Assembly (NCBI RefSeq): GCF_014268595.2 | Contig: NZ_CP077091.1 | Span: forward strand, 518,501 to 582,500 | Source: Pseudomonas hamedanensis | GTDB taxonomy: Bacteria > Pseudomonadota > Gammaproteobacteria > Pseudomonadales > Pseudomonadaceae | Direction of reading: 5' to 3' | Length of the DNA: 64,000 bases | Shown here: one piece after another, positions 53,095 to 62,600 of the stretch | Layout of the letters: each line of letters begins with the position of its first letter | How positions within the stretch are numbered: position 1 is the first letter of the stretch | The notes under the pieces: model-generated | Told to the model about the DNA's origin: nothing | The model's database searches: none | The model's input: only the letters and a program-made list of their open reading frames with translations | Program-made: the position numbers and the translations under genes

Positions 53095-53186
53095 TGCCTC
53101 CTGTGCATAGGGCGCGGCATTAATAGCATTGGGCGGGTGTCATCGCAAAGCATAACGTGGGGCCACCACAACAAGAGGAACCCGTC

Positions 53187-54356
53187 ATGCGTATCGTCGA
53201 TATCCGTGAAAAAACCGTCTCTATTGCGTCGCCCATCGCCAATGCCTACATCGATTTTTCGAAGATGACCTGCTCGGTCGTCGCGGTTGTCACGGACGTG
53301 ATTCGCGACGGTAAACCGGTCATCGGTTACGGCTTCAACTCCAACGGTCGCTACGGGCAGGGCGCGTTGATGCGCGATCGCTTTCTGGCGCGGGTCACAG
53401 AAGCCGATCCGGAAACGCTGATCGATCACGAGAACAATAACCTCGATCCGTTCGCCATCTGGAAAGCCCTGATGACTAACGAAAAGCCGGGTGGCCACGG
53501 CGAACGCTCGGTGGCGGTCGGCACCCTCGATATGGCGGTGTGGGATGCGGTCGCGAAAATCGAAGGCAAACCGCTGTACCGCCTGCTCGCCGACCGTTAC
53601 CGCAACGGCGTGGCCGATGACAAAGTCTGGGTCTACGCGGCGGGTGGTTATTACTACCCGGGCAAGGATCAGACCAAGCTCAAGGCGGAAATGCAGAGCT
53701 ACCTGGATCGTGGCTACGACGTGGTCAAGATGAAGATTGGCGCGGTGCCGCTGGACGAAGACATCCGTCGCATCGAAGCGGTGCTGGAAGTGGTCGGTGA
53801 CGGCCAACGCCTGGCGGTCGACGCCAACGGCCGCTTCGATCTGCAGACCGGTATCGCGTACGCCGAAGCGATCAAGAAGTACAACCTGTTCTGGTACGAA
53901 GAAGTCGGCGATCCGCTGGATTATGCGCTTCAGGCCGAACTGGCCAATCACTACGAACTGCCGATGGCCACCGGCGAAAACCTGTTCTCCCATCAGGACG
54001 CGCGCAACCTGTTGCGCCACGGCGGCATGCGCCCTGATCGCGACTATTTGCAGTTCGATTGCGCGCTGTCCTACGGCCTCGTCGAATACATGCGCACCCT
54101 GAAAGTGATGGAAGAAATGGGCTGGTCTTCGCGCCGCGTTGTGCCCCATGGCGGCCACCAGATGTCGCTGAACATCGCCGCCGGCCTGCACCTGGGCGGC
54201 AACGAATCGTACCCGGACGTGTTCCAGCCTTTCGGCGGCTTCGCCGACGGCATCCGTGTCGAAAACGGCTATGTCGGCCTGCCGGATATCCCGGGGGTCG
54301 GCTTCGAAGCCAAGTCCGCGCTGTACGCCGTCATGCGTGAACTGGGCGAGGGCTGA
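53187..54356 (+). CDS. tarD: D(-)-tartrate dehydratase-like enolase-superfamily enzyme
   Basis: Encodes 389 residues, the same length as I recall for Bradyrhizobium TarD. Enolase-superfamily barrel: DVVKMKIGAVPLDEDIRRIE with Lys181/Lys183 in the KxK motif, VDANGRFDL and YEEVGDPLDY and ATGENLFSH carrying metal-binding Asp/Glu, and the catalytic His321 in RRVVPHGGHQMSLNIAAGLH. Neighbouring transporter and oxaloacetate decarboxylase make D-tartrate to oxaloacetate dehydration the best reading. The start at 53187 has AGAGGAA upstream. It is divergent from a LysR regulator. Confidence 0.87.
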   Translation: MRIVDIREKTVSIASPIANAYIDFSKMTCSVVAVVTDVIRDGKPVIGYGFNSNGRYGQGALMRDRFLARVTEADPETLIDHENNNLDPFAIWKALMTNEKPGGHGERSVAVGTLDMAVWDAVAKIEGKPLYRLLADRYRNGVADDKVWVYAAGGYYYPGKDQTKLKAEMQSYLDRGYDVVKMKIGAVPLDEDIRRIEAVLEVVGDGQRLAVDANGRFDLQTGIAYAEAIKKYNLFWYEEVGDPLDYALQAELANHYELPMATGENLFSHQDARNLLRHGGMRPDRDYLQFDCALSYGLVEYMRTLKVMEEMGWSSRRVVPHGGHQMSLNIAAGLHLGGNESYPDVFQPFGGFADGIRVENGYVGLPDIPGVGFEAKSALYAVMRELGEG

Positions 54357-54369
54357 TTCCGTTTCATCT

Positions 54370-54392
54370 GCGGCCTCGATGAGTGAGGCCGC
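54370..54392 (+). promoter_or_regulatory. Intercistronic hairpin
   Basis: GCGGCCTC and GAGGCCGC, perfect 8-bp arms with a 7-base loop, 14 bases after the dehydratase stop and 67 before the transporter start. No T run follows, so it may be an attenuating or mRNA-stabilising structure within the operon rather than a full terminator. Confidence 0.55.
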
Positions 54393-54458
54393 CACTTCAG
54401 GTGTCATCCTCGACGCCAACGCCACACGCCCATCACAACAATAAAATGAGGTGCTCTC

Positions 54459-55766
54459 GTGGAAACTTCAAAATCGCGCTGGTACAGCCAGCTCTATGTG
54501 CAGGTGCTGATCGGTATCGTGATCGGTGCCGCCATCGGTTACTTCGTACCGGATATCGGTGCCAAGCTGCAGCCGTTTGCCGACGGTTTCATCAAGCTGA
54601 TCAAAATGCTTCTGGCGCCGATTATTTTCGGCACGGTGGTAGTCGGTATCGCGAAGATGGGCAGCATCAAGGAGGTCGGTCGGATCGGTGTGAAAGCGCT
54701 GATTTACTTCGAGATTCTTTCCACCATCGCCCTGGTGGTCGGCCTGATTGTGGTGAACGTGGTCAAGCCCGGCGCCGGCATGAACATCAACGCCGGCACC
54801 CTCGATGGCAGTGCTGTCAACAAATACAGTCAGGCGGCGAGCGAGCAGGGCGGTCTCGTCGAGTTCTTCCTCAATATCATTCCGCATACCTTTCTCGGTG
54901 CGTTCTCCAATGGCGTCATGCTGCAGGTGATTCTGCTGTCTGTGTTGATGGGGGTTGCTCTGGTGCAAATGGGCGAAACCAGCAAGCCGCTGATCAACAC
55001 CATCGACCTGTTCCTGCAAGGCCTGTTCAAGATCGTCGCGATGGTCATGCGTCTGGCGCCGCTGGGTGCCGGTGCCGGCATGGCGTTCACCATTGGCAAA
55101 TATGGCATCGGCACCTTGCTGTCGCTGGGGCAGTTACTGGTGGCGCTGTACATCACGACGCTGATTTTCATTGTCGTGGTGCTGGGCGCGGTGGCGCGAT
55201 GGTCGGGCATGCCGCTGATGCAGTTCTTGCGTTACTTCAAGGATGAAATCCTCATCACCCTGGGCACCTGTTCGACCGAAGCGGTGCTGCCGCGAATGAT
55301 GATCAAACTGGAAAAGCTCGGCTGCAAGAAATCCGTGGTCGGCATGGTCTTGCCCACCGGCTACACGTTCAATGCGGACGGCACCTGCATCTATCTGACC
55401 ATGGCCGCGATCTTTATCGCCCAGGCGACCAACACGCCTCTGACGTTCATGGATCAGATGATTCTGCTCGGCGTGTTCCTGTTGACGTCCAAAGGCTCGG
55501 CCGGTGTAGCGGGGGCGGGGTTTGTGACGCTGGCGGCAACACTGACCACCATCCATTCGATTCCCCTGGTCGGACTGGTGTTGTTGCTGGGCATCGACCG
55601 CTTCCTCAACGAGGCGCGAGCGGTGACCAACCTGATCGGCAACGGCATCGGCACCATCGCCATTGCCAAGTGGGACAACTCGTTTGACGTCGAGGCGTGC
55701 GAACGTGAGATTGCGGCGATGAAGCATGACAAGGCGGCGAGAAAAGCCCTGTTGGCGCAGAAGTAA
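54459..55766 (+). CDS. Dicarboxylate/cation symporter (DAACS family, DctA/GltP-like)
   Basis: Encodes 435 residues, GTG start with TGAGG upstream. Family features: [20 protein letters not shown] (first helix), [20 protein letters not shown], the reentrant-loop motif [20 protein letters not shown] (TSSTE-like), [20 protein letters not shown] and [20 protein letters not shown]. It imports C4-dicarboxylates or acidic amino acids with Na+ or H+. Between tartrate dehydratase and oxaloacetate decarboxylase genes, tartrate is the likely substrate. Confidence 0.94.
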   Translation: METSKSRWYSQLYVQVLIGIVIGAAIGYFVPDIGAKLQPFADGFIKLIKMLLAPIIFGTVVVGIAKMGSIKEVGRIGVKALIYFEILSTIALVVGLIVVNVVKPGAGMNINAGTLDGSAVNKYSQAASEQGGLVEFFLNIIPHTFLGAFSNGVMLQVILLSVLMGVALVQMGETSKPLINTIDLFLQGLFKIVAMVMRLAPLGAGAGMAFTIGKYGIGTLLSLGQLLVALYITTLIFIVVVLGAVARWSGMPLMQFLRYFKDEILITLGTCSTEAVLPRMMIKLEKLGCKKSVVGMVLPTGYTFNADGTCIYLTMAAIFIAQATNTPLTFMDQMILLGVFLLTSKGSAGVAGAGFVTLAATLTTIHSIPLVGLVLLLGIDRFLNEARAVTNLIGNGIGTIAIAKWDNSFDVEACEREIAAMKHDKAARKALLAQK

Positions 55767-55791
55767 TCGGCGAATGCAGGGGGAACGAAAA

Positions 55792-56664
55792 ATGATTGAG
55801 CGATCCCACCATGACTTGCGCAAGGCGTTCGCCGAGTTGCTTCACGGCTCCGTCTGCAAGTTTGCCGCTTCGGTGTTCGATCCCATTTCGGCGCGAATGG
55901 CCGCCGACCTGGGGTTTGAGGTTGCCATACAGGGCGGCTCCGTTGCGTCGCTGCAAGTGCTCGGCGCGCCGGACATTGCTTTGCTCACTCTGGATGAGTA
56001 TGTCGAACAGGTTGGCCGGGTAGGGCGGGTCAGCCAGATTCCGGTGATTGCCGATGCCGATCACGGCTATGGCAATGCACTGAATGTGATGCGTACCGTG
56101 ACAGAGTTGCAGAAAGCCGGAGTCGCCGCACTGACGCTGGAGGATACCCACCTGCCGGCGCCTTACGGCGCGCCGGCGCAGGGTCTGATCGCGACGCAAG
56201 AGGCCGCCAGCAAGATTTACGCTGCGCGCTTCGCCCGTTCGGATCAGGCGCTCAGCATCATTGCCCGCACGAACGCAGCCGTGACCAGCATTGAAGACTC
56301 CGTCGCGCGCACCCGCGCTTATGAACAGGCAGGCGCCGATGCGATCGGCCTTGTCGGCGTAGAGGACTTCGAGCACCTGCACGCGCTGACGGCGCATCTG
56401 TCGGTGCCCATCATGCTGATCAACTACGCCAACCCTGCACTGCGCGATATCGAGCGGCTCAGCGCCGCCAATGTGCGGATCGTGGTAAACGGCCATGCGC
56501 CTTATCTGTCGGCGATCGAAGCGACATATGCGACGCTGCGCGAGCAAAGTGGTGTGCAGGGGCGCGAACTTTCCCTGCCCGAGCTGCTCGAGAGATATAC
56601 GCGCTCGGACGATTACCGCGAGTGGGCAATGAACTGGTTGAAGTCAGCACAGGCTTCGAATTGA
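55792..56664 (+). CDS. Oxaloacetate decarboxylase (isocitrate lyase/PEP mutase superfamily)
   Basis: Encodes 290 residues. It matches the PA4872-type oxaloacetate decarboxylase as I remember it: [60 protein letters not shown] (metal-binding DADHG), [11 protein letters not shown], and IARTNAAV. The conserved [20 protein letters not shown] near the C-terminus carries the expected active-site His. It removes CO2 from oxaloacetate to give pyruvate, so it completes a short route from D-tartrate. It lies 25 bases after the symporter gene with AGGGGGAACG upstream. Confidence 0.92.
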   Translation: MIERSHHDLRKAFAELLHGSVCKFAASVFDPISARMAADLGFEVAIQGGSVASLQVLGAPDIALLTLDEYVEQVGRVGRVSQIPVIADADHGYGNALNVMRTVTELQKAGVAALTLEDTHLPAPYGAPAQGLIATQEAASKIYAARFARSDQALSIIARTNAAVTSIEDSVARTRAYEQAGADAIGLVGVEDFEHLHALTAHLSVPIMLINYANPALRDIERLSAANVRIVVNGHAPYLSAIEATYATLREQSGVQGRELSLPELLERYTRSDDYREWAMNWLKSAQASN

Positions 56665-56681
56665 TGCAGGAGACTATTGAA

Positions 56682-57416
56682 ATGAACATCGGCATTATCG
56701 GCGCTGGCAACATCGGCGCGACGCTGGCGCGCAAGCTGGCTGCGTGCGGCCATCACATCAAACTGGCGAATTCGAAAGACCCGCACAGTATTCAGGATCT
56801 TGCTGACGCCATCGGCGCACACGCGGTGAGCAAAGAGCAGGCGGTGATCGGGGTGGACGTCATCATTCTCTCGATCCCCTTCGCAAAATACCCGGATCTC
56901 AAGCAGACACTGAGTCAGGTGCCTGCATCGGTCGTTGTCATCGACACCTCCAATTACTATCCGCAGCGTGACGGGGCGATCAAGGATGTCGATGACGGCA
57001 AGCCCGAGAGCGTCTGGGTCAGCGAGCAGATCGGCCGCCCGGTCATCAAGGCCTGGAACGCCGTGCTCGCCGCCACGCTGGCTGAAAAGGGCCAACCTGA
57101 CGGCGCTGCGGTGCGTATTGCCTTACCGGTCGCCGGGGATGATCCCGGTGCTCTGGCCCTCGTGCAGAGTCTTGTGGCGGATACGGGCTTTACCGCGTTG
57201 GTTGCGGGGACTCTCCACGACTCGTGGCGTCAGCAACCCGGCACCCCGGCGTACTGCACCGAGCTGACGTTGCCGACCCTGAAGCTGGCGCTCGATGCGG
57301 CGGACAAGGCTCGATCGCCGCTGAACCGCGATGCGTTGATGACTCGTTTCATGGCGCCCGGCAGCGAGTTCACCCATGAGCAGATTGTCGCCACCAATCG
57401 GCAAATGACGGCGTGA
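56682..57416 (+). CDS. NAD(P)-binding oxidoreductase (F420:NADP reductase-like)
   Basis: Encodes 244 residues. N-terminal Rossmann fold: MNIGIIGAGNIGATLARKLA, GHHIKLANSKDPHSIQDLAD, VDVIILSIPFAKYPDLKQTL, VVVIDTSNYYPQRDGAIKDV. The family (NADPH-dependent F420 reductase-like, IMP/YdaJ group) includes enzymes acting without F420 in Pseudomonas. GGAG lies upstream (AGGAG, 10 bases before the ATG). It is 17 bases after the decarboxylase gene, so probably the last gene of the tartrate operon; the reaction is not predictable. Confidence 0.85.
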   Translation: MNIGIIGAGNIGATLARKLAACGHHIKLANSKDPHSIQDLADAIGAHAVSKEQAVIGVDVIILSIPFAKYPDLKQTLSQVPASVVVIDTSNYYPQRDGAIKDVDDGKPESVWVSEQIGRPVIKAWNAVLAATLAEKGQPDGAAVRIALPVAGDDPGALALVQSLVADTGFTALVAGTLHDSWRQQPGTPAYCTELTLPTLKLALDAADKARSPLNRDALMTRFMAPGSEFTHEQIVATNRQMTA

Positions 57417-57449
57417 TCGCAAGGGCTGGCGGGGACGGCGACTGGGCAC

Positions 57450-57980
57450 TTAAGCAGAAGTCGCCAGAGGCCAGCCGAGGCGCGCGGCACGACGCAGGCT
57501 GGCCCTGACAACCAAGCGGTGAAACGGGGCAATAACGAAAATGTAGGCCCGGCCCAGACGGTTGTGGCACTGGACCACCGTTGAAAAAACCAGTCGGCGA
57601 CTGCCGTCAGGCTCTGCCTCTGCAGAACACAGGATGGATATCCGGAAATCGAGGTGCTTGTCGTCCTCTCCCAATACGATCTCAGTCTGGTTGGTGCTGT
57701 ATACCTTGAAGATAGCCACCCGATCAGCCAGCGCTGCCAATTGCCTGGCTGTCTTGAGACCGAAACAGCGCACGAGGGTGTCTCGCACTTGCATGAGCCA
57801 TCCGACCCAGGATGGCTGGTTGGAAAGAATGAATCGGGCCAGTAAATCCGCATCGTCGCAGGTGCCCGCAGGGAGCCGAATCGCGAAAGCGTCCGCCAGA
57901 TTCATTGACGTGTAAAAGTGGGCGATGCTGGACCCCGAGGGGACTGGCACAGCCATAACGGGCTCAAATTCCTGGGGCAT
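57450..57980 (-). CDS. DUF2867-family protein
   Basis: Encodes 176 residues. Family pattern: YTSMNLADAFAIRLPAGTCD, VGWLMQVRDTLVRCFGLKTA, KVYSTNQTEIVLGEDDKHLD, FRISILCSAEAEPDGSRRLV, VVQCHNRLGRAYIFVIAPFH and RLVVRASLRRAAR at the end. The fold is thought to be lipid- or small-molecule-binding (START-like). Function unknown. It is convergent with the preceding oxidoreductase gene (34-base gap) and stands alone. Confidence 0.85.
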   Translation of the reverse strand: MPQEFEPVMAVPVPSGSSIAHFYTSMNLADAFAIRLPAGTCDDADLLARFILSNQPSWVGWLMQVRDTLVRCFGLKTARQLAALADRVAIFKVYSTNQTEIVLGEDDKHLDFRISILCSAEAEPDGSRRLVFSTVVQCHNRLGRAYIFVIAPFHRLVVRASLRRAARLGWPLATSA

Positions 57981-58095
57981 CGGGTATCTCTCCTGAGTTT
58001 CTACCGGCTAATGAAAAGGCATGCGATGTGGCGGTCGTGCGCATATGAATGCCCACGCATCGATGAGGTCCATAGCCTCGCTGAGCGGGGAGGGA

Positions 58096-58728
58096 TCAGC
58101 TGGAGGCTGCCGAAACACCAATTTCTGCCTGGCGGATACTGAGCCCGATCAGTGCATCATAGAGCTCTTGCTGCCCGGCTGGCAGAACAGGAAGCAATGT
58201 TGCGCGGCGCTTGTCGACACCGAACCAGGATTGCACCAGCCATCCCACCAGATAGAGTGCCGCAAGACAGCCGCCGGCGGTCGCAACGTTCCCCTGAGAG
58301 ACAAGCGGCTGATCCAGACACTCAAGTCCCAGCGCTTGCAAACCCGATCGTGCCTGCGGGTGAGTCGTCGCTTGTCCGCTGAGCAGCCCAAGCCGCTCGA
58401 GAATGAAAGCTCCGGCGCAGACGGCGCCGATGCGCTGGCGGCTGGGGTCAAGCGCAAAGGCGGGGAGGAAATCTGCGGCGACCAGGGCCGCGGGTATGCC
58501 TTCCTTGCCGCTGACGAACAACACCGCATCGGCACTGTTGGCCTCGCAAAGCGGACCGTGCACTGAAACCTGCAGGCCGTGCGCCGATCGCACGGTCGCG
58601 CTGGCCGCTAATATCCGCACGTGCCAGTCTTGCGTGTTGCGGCCTAAGATGTCCCACATCAGGAACAGGTCGATATCGGTGAATTGGTCGAAAGCAACCA
58701 GAACGATGTTCTTCAAGGCGAACTCCAT
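58096..58728 (-). CDS. DJ-1/PfpI-family protein
   Basis: Encodes 210 residues. Class I glutamine amidotransferase-like fold: KNIVLVAFDQFTDIDLFLMW, VRILAASATVRSAHGLQVSV, and the nucleophile elbow IGAVCAGAFILERLGLLSGQ with Cys at the centre, then AATTHPQA-like (GQATTHPQARSGLQALG). It lacks the AraC DNA-binding part, so it is an enzyme or chaperone (isonitrile hydratase- or glyoxalase-like) rather than a regulator. ATG 58728 is chosen; ATG 58761 is possible. It is divergent from a TetR gene at 58843 that probably controls it. Confidence 0.87.
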   Translation of the reverse strand: MEFALKNIVLVAFDQFTDIDLFLMWDILGRNTQDWHVRILAASATVRSAHGLQVSVHGPLCEANSADAVLFVSGKEGIPAALVAADFLPAFALDPSRQRIGAVCAGAFILERLGLLSGQATTHPQARSGLQALGLECLDQPLVSQGNVATAGGCLAALYLVGWLVQSWFGVDKRRATLLPVLPAGQQELYDALIGLSIRQAEIGVSAASS

Positions 58729-58842
58729 GAAACGTGCTGGCGTGCACAACGCAACGGCCATTTCTGTAGGTGTTCGCAGCGTATCAATCGGTTGTCCGCC
58801 ATACACAGCCTGTATGGCGCTAAACATGGAGCGCACTGACTG

Positions 58843-59397
58843 ATGGAAAAACTGACGCGCAGTCATTGGATCGCGGCGGGTTTCGAGGCCCTCGACCACG
58901 CAGGGCACATGGGCGTTTCTGCCGAAAGTCTGGCGCGCCGATTGAGTGTCACCCGCGGGTCGTTCTATCACCATTTCCGCAATCGCGAAGACTTTGTCCG
59001 CAGTTTGCTGACCGCCTGGGAAGAAGACTACACGCAGCGCATGCTCACTTATGCGGCCCACGGCCGTAGCGCGGGCGAGACCCTGAAACGCTACTTGAGT
59101 ATCGCCGCCGAGAAACAACCCGGGCGGGAAATTTCCATCCGCGCCTGGTCGCTGCACGATCCGTTGGTCAGCGAGTTTCAGCAGCGCGTCGACGCAAGGC
59201 GATTGGACTTCGCCATTCAGACGTGCCGTTGCTTCGTCCATCTGCCAGGTGAAGCAGAATTGGTCGGGCAGATGGCTCATCTGTGCCTGATTGGGGGTCA
59301 ACAGACAGGGCTGCGGCGTGATGCTGCGCGCTTCAACGGTTTTTTGAGTCGAGCCTTTTCACTGTTCGAAGCGGCGCGTTCAGGGTGGCGGATTTGA
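58843..59397 (+). CDS. TetR-family transcriptional regulator
   Basis: Encodes 184 residues. HTH: HWIAAGFEALDHAGHMGVSA, ESLARRLSVTRGSFYHHFRN, REDFVRSLLTAWEEDY. The C-terminal ligand-binding part is helical and variable (ETLKRYLSIAAEKQPGREIS). Divergent from the DJ-1/PfpI gene across a 114-base gap, the typical repressor-target arrangement. No clear perfect operator palindrome was found in that gap by eye. Confidence 0.92.
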   Translation: MEKLTRSHWIAAGFEALDHAGHMGVSAESLARRLSVTRGSFYHHFRNREDFVRSLLTAWEEDYTQRMLTYAAHGRSAGETLKRYLSIAAEKQPGREISIRAWSLHDPLVSEFQQRVDARRLDFAIQTCRCFVHLPGEAELVGQMAHLCLIGGQQTGLRRDAARFNGFLSRAFSLFEAARSGWRI

Positions 59398-59614
59398 ATC
59401 ATGTCCCACGTTCCATAGATTGCCACGACTCCATGCGATAACGGCTCACTGATCAAAATGCCTCTACGCTTTGCATTGCGTGCCTGCGCTAACACCTATG
59501 GTTGATTGCCGCGCATCGGTTTTACTGCAAGGATTCTCAGTCGATTTTCTTCTTTGTGTTTCTCTCGACTACGTTTAGCAATGTCGGCGAGTGGCAGGCA
59601 CTTGTCGGGGCCTG

Positions 59615-62600
59615 ATGATCAAACGTTTACCAATGGCTGCGAACGCTATGAACGAAGGCATGCAGATTCTATGGGACGACGCCGAGCGGGTACTCTGCCG
59701 TGGCAGACGTGCGGCGGGGAATGGTTCTGTTGCGGTTCTCGTGGCGTCAACCGCGGCAGAACAGCCTGGTCGCTCAAGCCTGGACCGTCTGGCTCATGAG
59801 TATTCATTGAAAGATGAACTCGATAGTCAATGGGCGATCCGTCCTGTGGAATTGCTGCACGACAATGGCCGGGTGCATCTGGTGTTCGAAGATCCCGGCG
59901 GCGTGTTGCTCGCCGAATTGCTCAGCGCCCCGATGGATGTCGAGACGTTTCTGCGCGCCTCGATCAGCATTGCCGAGGCGCTGGCCAGGATGCACGGCTG
60001 CGGCCTGATCCACAAAGACATCAAACCTGCGCATATTCTCGTCGATTGCGTCGATGGCCACGCGCGTCTGACCGGCTTCGGCCTGGCCTCGCGCTTGCCA
60101 CGCGAACGGCAGGTCGCGCAATCGCCTGAAACCCTGGCCGGGACTCTGGCGTACATGGCGCCGGAGCAGACGGGGCGGATGAATCGCTCGGTCGATTCGC
60201 GCAGTGACCTCTATGCCTTTGGGGTCACGCTCTACCAAATGCTCACCGGATCCCTGCCGTTCAGCGCCGCTGATCCCATGGAATGGGTGCATTGCCATAT
60301 CGCCCGGACACCCCTGTCGCCGAGCGCGCGGGTCGCCACCGTGCCGCAAGTGCTTTCGCAGATCGTGATGAAGTTGCTGGCCAAGACCGCGGAAGAACGT
60401 TACCAGTCCGCGATGGGGGTCGAACAGGATCTGCGCCGCTGCTTGACGCACTGGCAACGGCAACAGCACATCGAAGCATTTCCCCTGGATGAACGAGGCA
60501 CATTCGGCCGTTTGTTGATTCCCGAGAAACTCTACGGACGCGAGTCAGAGGTCGAGAGTCTCGTCAATGCGTTCGCACGCATGGCCGGCAATGGACGGCC
60601 CGAACTGGCGTTGGTCTGCGGATATTCAGGGATCGGCAAATCCTCTGTGGTCAACGAATTGCATCGCGCGCTGGTGCCGGCAAGGGGGCTGTTTGCCAGC
60701 GGCAAGTTCGATCAGTACAAACGCGACGTGCCTTACGCAACATTGGTACAAGCCTTCCAGAGCCTGGTGCGCACCTTGCTGAGCAAGAGCGATGCGCAAA
60801 TGGTGGGTTGGCGCGATGCTTTGCGGGCGGCGCTCGGTGCCGATGCGCGGCTGATGTCGGACCTGATTCCGGAGTTGAAATTGATCATTGGTGAGCCCCC
60901 GGCGCTGGCCGATCTGGAGCCCGCCCTGGCGCAACGACGGTTTCTGAAAGTGTTCAGCAGATTTATCGGTGTGTTTGCCCGAGCGGAACATCCGCTGGCA
61001 CTGTTTCTCGACGATCTGCAGTGGCTGGATGCCGCAACGCTCAATCTGCTCGAGGAAATGTTGATTCGTTCGAAGATGAATCATCTTTTGCTGATCGGTG
61101 CCTATCGCAGCAATGAAGTCGACGCCTCGCACCCCTTGATATCCAGGCTGCAGTCGATCAAATCCGCGGGCGGCACAGTGCATGAAATTTGTCTGGCACC
61201 GCTGGCCATTGCACACGTCGAGACGTTGCTCGTCGATGCGATGCAAGCGGACCGGGCGTATGTCTCGGCACTTGCACAGCTGATTCTGGACAGAACCGCC
61301 GGCAATCCGTTTTTCGTCATCCGCTTTCTCAAGACCCTCGTTGATGAAAGTCTGCTCACGTTCGACCAGGAGAGCAGACGCTGGCGCTGGGATGCCGATC
61401 TTATTCACGCTCAAGGCTACACCGACAACATTGTCGACCTGATGGTGGGCAAGTTGGTGCAACTGCCACTGCGCACGCAGCAAGCGTTGCAGCAATTGGC
61501 ATGTCTGGGCGACGCTGCGGACGTCGACACCTTGTCGTGCGTGCTTGCGATGCCTGCGCCGCAGGTTCACCTGGTACTTTGGCCCGCTATCCGTGACGAA
61601 TTGATCACGCGCCAGGATCACTCCTACGGTTTTGCCCACGACCGTATCCAGGAGGCGGCTTATCTGTTGATCGCGCCGGACGCGCGAGCGCAAAAGCATT
61701 TGCGGATCGGCCGTTTACTCCTTGATCAGGCGCCAAAGGATGAATGCATCGACACGATTTTCGAGATTGTCGGGCAGCTCAATCGCGGTGCGCCGCTGAT
61801 GGCTCGCCAGTCGGAGCGCGAGCAACTGGCGCAATTGAACCTGCTGGCGGGCCAGCGCGCCAGAGCCTCGACGGCGTATGCCTCGGCGCTCAGGTACTTT
61901 ACCCAGGGTGCTGATCTGCTCGACGAAACCTGTTGGGGCCGGCATCGGGGGCTGATCTTCGCCCTTGAGTTTGGTCGGGCCTGGTGCGAATTCCTGACCC
62001 GGCAACTGCTGGCCGCCGAAGCCCGTCTGCAGCGTCTGTGCGAACGCGTCGTGACAGTGGAGGAACGAACACAGGTGGCATGCCTGCAAGTCGATCTCTA
62101 CCTGATTATGGATCAGAGCCAGAACGCGGTGACGGTGTGTCTGGCGTTTCTGCGCCATCTGGGCATCGAATGGTCGCCCCATCCCTCGGACGAGGAGGTG
62201 CGCGACGAATTCCTGCGAATAAGCCGACAACTGGGTAGCCGCAGCATCGAATCTTTGATCGACCTGCCACCCATGCAGGACGCCATTGCCCTGGCGGCGC
62301 TGGAAGCCTTGACCAAACTGATCGTGGCGGCGTTGCATATGGACGGCAACCTGCCGGGGTTGGCGATGTGCAGGGCGATCAACCTGAGCATCGAGTTCGG
62401 TAATAGTGATGCGTCGTGTGTGGCCTATGCCAACGTGTCACGAATTGCCGGTCGACGTTTTGCCGACTATCCGGCCGGGCAGGCATTTGCCGAGCTGGGT
62501 TGTCGACTGGTGGAGCGGCGCGGACTCGAGCGCTATCAGGCGCGCACTCAACTGGCTTTCCTGTTGTTTGCCCAGCGCTGGATGCAGCCGGTGCGTACCT

